Origin: Kappaphycus alvarezii
Taxonomy: Eukaryota; Rhodophyta; Florideophyceae; Gigartinales; Solieriaceae
Assembly: GCA_002205965.3 (NCBI GenBank)
Contig: NADL03000599.1
Location: 2,356,001-2,420,000, forward strand
DNA length: 64,000 nucleotides
Reading direction: 5' to 3'
How positions within the stretch are numbered: position 1 is the first letter of the stretch; every line of letters begins with the position of its first letter. Of the stretch, positions 57,604 through 64,000 are shown piece after piece. The notes under the pieces are model-generated. The model saw only the letters and a program-made list of their open reading frames with translations. It did not search any database and had not been told where the DNA came from. Made by a program: the position numbers and the translations under genes.

Positions 57604-58284
57604 ATGTTTATGAAAAAGTGTACCGGCTCTCATAAATACAGGACAGATGGTGTTTTGTCATCCTACAGGACGGCTTTAGATAAACTAAAGGGAGCATTCC
57701 TATCCAACAAACCTTTCGAGAGTGGCTGGAGAGGCATAGAAGCAGCCTTCAAAGAAGAAATAGGTACCATTATCTCTGTTTTCAGACATGTAAATTGATG
57801 TTCAGTCGTGCTGTGGTTCGGTCTTCTGACTCCATAAAATCTTTTAAGCTCTTTAAAGCCTGCAGTATATCTTCCTCACCGTGCTGTCTTATCTAACGAA
57901 GGGAAGCAGCAGATGAGAGCCAAGGAAAGAAGCAGAAAGCGACAGAGTGAGGAAGAGAGGATCCGAGAGGCTGAAGAACGCATAAGGAAGGCAGAAAAGT
58001 CGAAGAAATATTTAATGGTTCAAACTGTGCGTCTGCTCTTTTCTTCCTTGTTGAGTGTTTGGGGTTTCGACTATGCAATTTTCAATTTCTTGGCTGATCC
58101 TAATTCAGCCCTTTTCTTCCTCTCTGGCGTTGTTCTACCCGACTGGACTCTTCATTCCCGTTTCTTTCTTACAACTTCGTACACGATAATTCGTCGTGGT
58201 TGGATGCTCTACTCTGTCCTCAATTCAGAGATATATTTTTCAATTAAATTCTCAAGGTTGAAAATATTATTCTTCATGACCTAA
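57604..58284 (+). pseudogene. Unrecognised protein relic with coiled coil
   Basis: 57604-57798 reads KCTGSHKYRTDGVLSSYRTA then RGIEAAFKEEIGTIISVFRH. After a stop and a gap, 57913-58284 reads AKERSRKRQSEEERIREAEE, a charged coiled coil, then a hydrophobic run (FLADPNSALFFLSGVVLPDW). The two pieces may come from one gene. No family can be named. Confidence 0.25.
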
Positions 58285-58546
58285 TAACTTTTTAGCTGAT
58301 CGTCGAGGGATGCACCCCTTCTTTGAATTCCGGAATATCAATACACATGTCTCAGTGCTTTACAATACACCGCGGTCATGCTGAACCATGGAAATCTGCT
58401 GCTGAAGTACCCCACCACCTCTCCCTCCAGACCGGGTTCATGCATGATCCCCCGAGCTATGTGCAATATAAGGTCTCTTTTTTTCAAAATAGAAGTTAAG
58501 CTGAGATGCTGAACTCAAAACCTCTTCAAATACTGTACAGTATAGC

Positions 58547-58835
58547 CTTTGTTGAAGGGATAAATTTGGGATGCTTTTACTGATTAGAGATGTAGGACGG
58601 CTATTTTCCGAAAGTGGGGGTGGTAGGTCTATGTATTTGAGGGTCTGAAAAGGAGGCAGAGTCTGGCGGGATGATCTCGCAAGGCAGGTGTAAGGGCAGT
58701 CGTAAGGCAATCTACATTGGACGAAACCGTTGCCGCAGCGAGTCTTTGCACAAGCACGATCGCAAACGCGCGATGGTCTGCATGGTTCACTTTGTTGAAG
58801 GGGGTAAATGTGGGGTGATTTAATTTTTGAAAGAT
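58547..58835 (+). repeat. Direct repeat pair at the edge of the reverse-transcriptase cluster
   Basis: CTTTGTTGAAGGGATAAATT (58548) and CTTTGTTGAAGGGGGTAAAT (58789) are similar over about 35 bp. The core ACTTTGTTGAAG occurs once more at 62112, at the right side of the cluster, next to a TGTAC repeat. Confidence 0.5.
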
Positions 58836-58894
58836 ATGGTCGATTGTGGCCCGGAATATCCTACAGGGTGCCCAGTAATACCTCTTAAATCACC

Positions 58895-60562
58895 CTAAAA
58901 AGCCGGCTCAAAGCCCCCCAGCAGACAGGCTGCGTTGGGCATTACGGCCGCGGCAGGGTGCCTCTGAGTAAGTACCGCACGGACCTTACCATATGCCTCC
59001 ATCGCCCTAACGGCCACATTTAGCGCGACGTCGGTTAGCACCCTATAAGCGTCCGGGTGCCACCCTCCGAGAGTAAATATAGGAATAGGCACCAGCTTAC
59101 TTCTCACGGAGGTTTCAATAAAAGAATCATATCTTCTATGCTTCGCAGAGACGGCCGCATTGAGCGAGGTGAGGGGATTAAAGGTTTGGGCCCTCCTGTG
59201 GGAGGGCGCCAGCGGGTTGACGAAGGTTACGTCAAAGAAATCCGTACCTCCACTGCTTCCCATCGCCCAGATGTCTGGACTCGTGCGATGGACCCCGTCC
59301 CGCGGTTCGACGGCGGGGTGACGGACGGCTTTCTGCAAGTCTTGCGCAAAGAGCACCACTTGATGGTCATGCCGTCGAGTCAAGTGCCAAATTTCTGAAC
59401 AACCCTTCGGACGCCGTGCACGACTGTGTCAGTTCCAGAACGGGTTGCGATTCCCACTTGGAGCGGTTGAAGGTGCTGTGCTGCTCTTAGCGTAGCCCTT
59501 TTCATTTGGCAGCTGCCAACTAATCGACGCAGTGTTTCGCCCACGGCGATTGATCGAGGTGTACCGTTTTCTTTGCGAGCGGTGTAAGCGGGGCATCCGC
59601 AATCCATGAGGCTAGTGTGGCTGGGGCTTTCCCTGCTGCCAGAATGTTCACTGTTCTGGCAAGTGCAGCTACAAACCCTGACTGTCTGGATGAAGTAGGG
59701 TATCTTAGCTGTTCCGCCAGATGATTAGGCCTCAGCCCTGAGCCGCCGGCAGATGATCCCGGTTTGAAACCCCTTACAGCGACGAGGATCTCCTCCGCAG
59801 TGAACTCACGGAACACAGCAGTAGTCTGAGGTGGAGTGGAAGGGCGCTGTCACTGTGGAGAGCCTGTCGCGAGTGCTAGGCGAGAAGTGCTTGTACCACA
59901 TTAGGCGTCGGAGGGAGGACGCCCAAGGAGCCTAGCGCCTGTGCGGCTTTGCCGTATGCACCTTCTTTGGCCAGTTTAGTCGCTCGCCGAATATTGAGTT
60001 GCGCTTGTTCGGAGGACGAAACTGTTTCTGGGCGCCGGGATGTAGACTTTTGGGTAGCTTGCTCCCATAGGGTCTCGAACTGTCCTGCGTTCCATAGCTC
60101 GATTCTGTCTCGCATTTGATCCGCAAAAGATTGCAGACGTGTTTCGGTTGTGCCGGAGTCCGGGTGAGACAGGTTTGACAACATAACGGCCGGAAAAAGG
60201 AACAGTTCTGCAAACGCTTCGGTGGCATGTAAGTGACCAGCTAGGCAGGCGTCTGCGGCATCATTCATGGCGTTGGCATATGTTTCTGCCAGAATGCCCC
60301 GGAACCTGGTGGGAATGTGTGCCATGACGGGTGTGTGCGTAACAAAAATTTGCCCCATGGTGGGTAGCTTCTGATGCGGCTGATCTGCCGAGCCTACCAG
60401 ATTCCCCGAATTGCGAATTAGTATGGTCTTCACAGGTGCCGGCGGCGCTGGGTCATCGGAGGCGAGCACTGGGACGTTCTGTGAAGTTGGCGGATCGCAG
60501 AGTTGTGTGTCATCCAGCGGGAGGAAGCATCTCGGGGCTGTATTAACGCTGCAATTGGGACG
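58895..60562 (-). pseudogene. REL-type reverse transcriptase: N-terminal part joined to endonuclease tail
   Basis: The first frame (60469-59876) carries the N-terminal module: HTPVMAHIPTRFRGILAETY, ELFLFPAVMLSNLSHP and GAYGKAAQALGSLGVLPPTP. The next frame reads FTAEEILVAVRGFKPGSSAG and SGLRPNHLAEQL, the fixed opening of the reverse transcriptase. A third gives GTPRSIAVGETLRRLVG and LQVGIATRSGTDTVVHGVRR. Then the whole palm is missing and a fourth frame continues with TDFFDVTFVNPLAPSHRRAQ, the DVT.V.P motif of the restriction-like endonuclease, to a stop at 58895. So an internal deletion plus three frame changes. Confidence 0.75.
60307..60562 (-). repeat. Left arm of a large inverted repeat
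   Basis: This arm is the inverse complement of 61847-62107; by eye there are about 18-20 mismatches and one short gap over roughly 255 bp. It is the N-terminal module of the reverse transcriptase, here on the minus strand. Confidence 0.85.
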
Positions 60563-60565
60563 AGT

Positions 60566-61846
60566 TCCGATTACGGCATGCTCACAGTAGACCTCAAAAA
60601 CGATTTCAATTTGTGCAGTCGGCCCGCTTTTCTCGAAGCTGTCAGGACTTAATTCTCAGAACTGTTTCCGTGGGTCTCGTATTGCTATGCAACTGCGCCG
60701 GCGTACTTGTGGATTGGTCGCCATATTCTCCGAAGCGTGTGTCGAACACAACAGGGGGACAATCCTGGCGGGCTCTGGTGTCGACCATCGACTTAATTCT
60801 GCATCCCGTCATACTCAAAATCCAGGAGCTCTTGGGCTCTGGTTCTGGGGAAGATGAGACCATGGGCCAACTGTTGCTCCAACTATGGTATCACAATGAC
60901 GGGTACATCATCGCGCGTCACGAACAACTTCTCCGAGCCGTCGACATCCTTTCTTCGCTGGACGCCACTAGCAGGGGTCTGCACCTCTCTTTGCCAAAAT
61001 GCAAGGTTTGGTGTCCGACGGCCCCTCCAGAGTCCGTGCAGCGCCCCTACCCGAATGTCCTCAAACAAGAGTATAGTGAGGGCACAATCGTCCTCAACGC
61101 TCCAATTGGCGCAGAGACCTTCACCAAGAGAACTTTCTCTACGCACGTGAAGTCCCTCGAACCGTTCCTTGAGGCCATCATTGACCTCGAGGATACGCAA
61201 ATAGCGTTCCAGCTGCTCCGAAATTGCTTCGGAGTCTGCAAACTCGGCTACTTACTGCGCGTAGTCCCAACTTCGTCCACCACCGAGGGCGCTGCCATGT
61301 TTGACGATATGATGTAGCGCTGCGTCCGCACACTGGCAGGGGGGCCTTGGATTCAGAGATCTTCCGTGAACTTCAACTTCCCGTGAAACCACTGGATGCG
61401 AAGCAGCCCTCCCTTGGGATCGGATTCACTTCCGCCAAAAACATCGCCGCGGCCGCTTTCCTCGCCTCCAGCGCGGCCACCAACAGGTTGTGCAAAGTTG
61501 TTCTGCCCGCTCCTCTCAGGAACCTCCCCACCTACAACGACTATTTGGACGCCCACCGGAATTGGTCACTTTCCTGTCTGCAGTCAAGTATTCTACCATT
61601 TAGTGCCTTCTGCTCCCGCAATACACCATCGCAAAAGAAACTGACCAACGCAATCCATGCAGCAGTGCAAGAAAGCATTTCCCCCGGTGATCAAAAAATG
61701 TAGGCATTCCGCGCCTCCATGGCCCTCCCGGGCGCCAAGGAATGGGCGTACTGCGCCCCGTGCCCCGGCCTCAAGACCAGTATTGACCCCCGTGAATTCG
61801 CGGTGTGGTTCCAATACTTCTGCCAAGTCCCGCTGTTCCCTTCGGA
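60566..61846 (+). pseudogene. REL-type reverse transcriptase: palm and thumb part
   Basis: Starts at the arm boundary with MLTVDLKNDFNLCSRPAFLE (motif A). Then come a stop, AYLWIGRHILRSVCRTQQGD (motif B) and, after a shift, the long frame to 61317: LWYHNDGYIIARHEQLLRAV, LHLSLPKCKVWCPTAPPE and IVLNAPIGAETFTKR. The usual active-site motif YLDDG reads YHNDG, so one of the two catalytic Asp is Asn. The 61347-61703 frame continues the normal C-terminal part (GIGFTSAKNIAAAAFLASSA). It runs on past a TAG (KEWAYCAPCPGLKTSIDPRE, FAVWFQYFCQVPLFPSDVP) straight into the right arm. Confidence 0.8.
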
Positions 61847-62107
61847 CGTCCCAATTGCAGCGTTAATACAGCCCCGAGATGCTTCCTCCCGCTGGAAGAC
61901 ACACAACTCTGCGATCCGCCAACTCCACACAACGTCCCAGTGCTCGCCTTCGACGAGCCAGCCCCGCCGGCACTTGTGGAGACCATACCAATTCACAATT
62001 CGGGGAATCGGGTAGGCTCGGCAGATCAACCGCATCAGAAGTTACCCATCATGGAGCAAATATTTGTTACGCACACACCCGTCATGGCATACTATACATT
62101 CCCACCA
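61847..62107 (+). repeat. Right arm of the large inverted repeat
   Basis: Same N-terminal module as the left arm, now on the plus strand; the frame reads SADQPHQKLPIMEQIFVTHT then PVMAYYTFPP. The two arms flank the 1.28-kb palm segment. A TGTAC run (62124-62143) follows the arm. Confidence 0.85.
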
Positions 62108-62155
62108 TTCGACTTTGTTGAAGTGTACTGTACTGTACTGTACTATGCTGGGTAC

Positions 62156-63131
62156 CTAGTGTCTATTGGACCGCGACCGCCTCATTTCGGAGGTATCACG
62201 CTTATCAATAGGGATTTGCCCTGTCCGGGAATGGACCTTTTCGCAAGACTTGCCCCGACCCTCCAACTCCCGCCGGCGCCTCGACATGTACATCGATGAT
62301 GACCGGTTCTCTCCCGTGCCGCAGGGCTACGACGTCACTGTCATCAGCCCCCACTCCGCTCCATACGCCGAACAGCGGATCCATACGCCCCTCGCTGCCC
62401 TTACTGCATCTGAGCGCGCGAAATCTCTCCGCTATTGCCACCTCTGCGCCGAACTACGTATCGACTTCCACCCGACGGCTCTCGATATATACGGGTCTGC
62501 CGGTCCCGGGCCGAACAAGGTCTGTCCAGAAGTGCTGAGTACATCGCTCTACGGAAAGGCAGTAGCCCTGCCTTCGAGCGCGATCGCTTGTTCACGATTA
62601 TCAGCTCGCTCATACAACAACGAACTTCTGTCGCGATCAACCGACGACAACTCAACCGCTCCTGGCTCGGATAGATTTTTCCCCCTTTGAGGGCTGCTAG
62701 GCCCCCCTTTCCTGCTTGGTAAAGTCCTCTTCTTCTTCGTTATCCTCATACCTGAGGACTACTTTTCGCACTCTTTTTTCAATACAAAATTTTTTTACCT
62801 CAGCGCATTTCTTGTCCCTCCGCATTAGTTCATGAGTGTAGATGGCCGGTCAAAACAAACTTTTCAAGATTGTTGACCTCGGTTAAGGCTCGAGGAATTT
62901 TCCCTCACCAACGTCGGCTCTTCGCAATAAGTTGCGAAAACGACTTCATTTTGGGAGGAAACATTCAGTAGTCCGTATTATCGTGGAGGGTTTCAGAAAT
63001 GAGGGCGCATGTACACTTAACATAAAAAACCTTTTTTGCAGTAAAAATTTCGGGCTTCCAAAACATTTACCCTTCTAAAATGTAACAGTTTGTCCTCATA
63101 TGAGGACAGTGCTATGACGGATAGACACTAG
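62156..63131. mobile_element. Second MITE copy with reverse-transcriptase sequence inside
   Basis: The left end CTAGTGTCTATTGGACCG (62156-62173) equals the left end of the MITE at 15053. The right end TAGACACTAG (63122-63131), with CGGATAGACAC before it, equals its right end. From 62737 to 63131 the sequence aligns with 15072-15500 along its whole length, including a palindrome at 63092-63107. Between 62174 and 62736 lies unrelated coding sequence from the endonuclease part of the reverse transcriptase. Confidence 0.7.
62200..62690 (+). pseudogene. REL endonuclease-domain fragment inside the MITE copy
   Basis: The open frame reads SNSRRRLDMYIDDDRFSPVP, then GYDVTVISPHSAPYAEQRIH, TPLAALTASERAKSLRYCHL and RIDFHPTALDIYGSAGPGPN. 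DVTVISP is the conserved nuclease strand, and the following A...ER.K...Y...C....DF.P.ALD..G run is the family's usual next segment. A shifted frame adds FTIISSLIQQRTSVAINRRQ. It lacks any upstream reverse transcriptase. Confidence 0.75.
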
Positions 63132-63766
63132 CAATCCACTCTGCTGGGGAAAAGGTGACCTTTTATTCAAATGCATAATACTGCTGGATGCTGCCACGTC
63201 CAACGCGGCCTGCCTGCTGGCTGGTCTCGCGGCTGCCTTCTAGCGACTTTGACCCGGATTAACTCCGTTTCTTGGTTCCCCCATGCCGACCACTTGCACC
63301 AATTATTTGATGCGTTCTGGAACATAGGCTAACCTATTTTTCAATCATTAAAACACCCCAATTTTTCCCCTCTGCTGGATTGCTGAGTGGGGATTGCTGG
63401 TCGGATTGAAGATTTTAGGTAGATGTTTTCTAATTTTCAAATATTTTTAAAGAGTCGGTCAGTGAGCGCAACTCGGGAGAAACGGGAGTAAAAGTTGATT
63501 ATTATTATTAAAATTTATTTGTAAGTTATATTACGTCTGATACTGTAGCATCCTGTACTACCGTACTGAACTGTACAGTATTGTTCTATTTTGAGAGTGT
63601 ACTGCACTGAACTCATTTAAGCACATTTCACAGCCGAAGAAACAATCGGCCGCCACATGATCGTTATATACGTCTCACCTTGATCCAAAGTCCCTCCAGC
63701 CAGACCCTCGCAAGTCGTTGATCACTTCGACAAGACGGCACACATGACTTGCCTGCAATCGCCACC
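63132..63766. other. Spacer upstream of the right-edge gene
   Basis: AT-rich; contains a short TTA run near 63498-63510 and a GTAC cluster (63541-63580). A TATATA-like string lies at 63664-63670, about 100 bp before the ATG at 63767; it could be a TATA box but spacing to a transcription start is unknown. Confidence 0.4.
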
Positions 63767-64000
63767 ATGAACACCGGTCGCTGGAACACGCTAACCGTGG
63801 AAGAGCCCAACGCCTTCCGAATTGCCCGTCCGCCTCCCACCTTCGACCTCCCCTCCTCCTCATCTCCCCGCGACGGCAACCATGCCTTCGCTTCCGATTA
63901 CGCCCAGTCCTCTCATTCCAATTACTCTCGAATGCCACAGGATTTCCCTAACACTCCATCGCATCCCTTCGAGCCAGCGTCCTGGCTCGCCTCTGCAGAC
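63767..64000 (+). CDS. Host gene, 5' part only, product unknown
   Basis: The ATG at 63767 sits in GCCACCATGA, an excellent initiation context. All 78 codons to the window edge are open: MNTGRWNTLTVEEPNAFRIA onward, with a Ser/Pro/His-rich, apparently disordered stretch. Composition is GC-rich (many C-ending codons), like the BUB2-like gene and unlike the transposon debris. Open frames on the other strand (63938-63664) are its shadow. The function cannot be told from the N-terminus. Confidence 0.65.
   Translation, partial: MNTGRWNTLTVEEPNAFRIARPPPTFDLPSSSSPRDGNHAFASDYAQSSHSNYSRMPQDFPNTPSHPFEPASWLASAD

Noticed and set aside
1-64000. tRNA and rRNA genes
   Set aside because: No convincing T-loop/anticodon arrangement or rRNA segment was seen by eye; a covariance search would settle it.

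Overview
This is a nuclear eukaryotic window. About 8 kb holds compact, GC-richer host genes (20.2-28.3 kb). Most of the rest is AT-richer DNA packed with decayed transposable elements. No prokaryotic operon, CRISPR array or rRNA operon is visible. The host genes have no introns or one short intron (95 bp, near the 5' end), sit close together, and form an island in a transposon sea. Together with the mix of Copia, Gypsy and an algal-type reverse transcriptase bearing a restriction-like endonuclease, this fits a multicellular red alga (Chondrus-like). That assignment is inference only; no marker gene proves it.

Host genes. A Kelch protein of the KLHDC4/Kel3 family (20264-22288, +) has an apparent reading-frame break in its acidic tail. 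A BUB2/Cdc16-type TBC GTPase-activating protein (23255-24334, +) follows. WDR75/Utp17, a small-subunit processome protein, is on the other strand (25062-28319, -) and carries an in-frame minisatellite. A fourth host gene starts at 63767 and runs off the right edge.

Left flank (0-20 kb). There is a Copia remnant (about 0.1-3.4 kb) and an endonuclease-domain fragment of an REL-type reverse transcriptase (5.1-5.8 kb). A two-gene PIF/Harbinger-like element follows (5913-8854), with a transposase and a convergent DUF6818-like protein. Then come a hAT transposase relic (12.5-14.05 kb), a palindrome-rich MITE (15053-15500), and a Tc1/mariner element with 55-bp terminal inverted repeats and TA duplications (17879-19924).

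Right flank (28.7-64 kb). There is a pogo/Tigger-like transposase (29.5-31.0 kb, -). Two Gypsy pol relics lie back to back (34.9-37.8 kb, -; 37.9-40.25 kb, + with a chromodomain). After the second comes a 3-kb block coding on the opposite strand (40.8-42.9 kb) and an LTR-like end near 43.7-44.0 kb. Two Copia relics follow (47.5-49.6 kb, +; 54.0-56.2 kb, -). The last is a rearranged nest of REL-type reverse transcriptase pieces (58.9-63.1 kb) containing a large inverted repeat and a second MITE copy that holds part of that gene.

Almost all element genes are broken by stops, frameshifts or lost catalytic residues. Several long frames are broken only by stop codons. The best candidates for something undescribed are the antisense two-ORF block behind the chromodomain Gypsy, the Harbinger plus DUF6818 pairing, and the MITE with captured reverse-transcriptase sequence. 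All similarity calls were made by eye from remembered family motifs; no database search was run.
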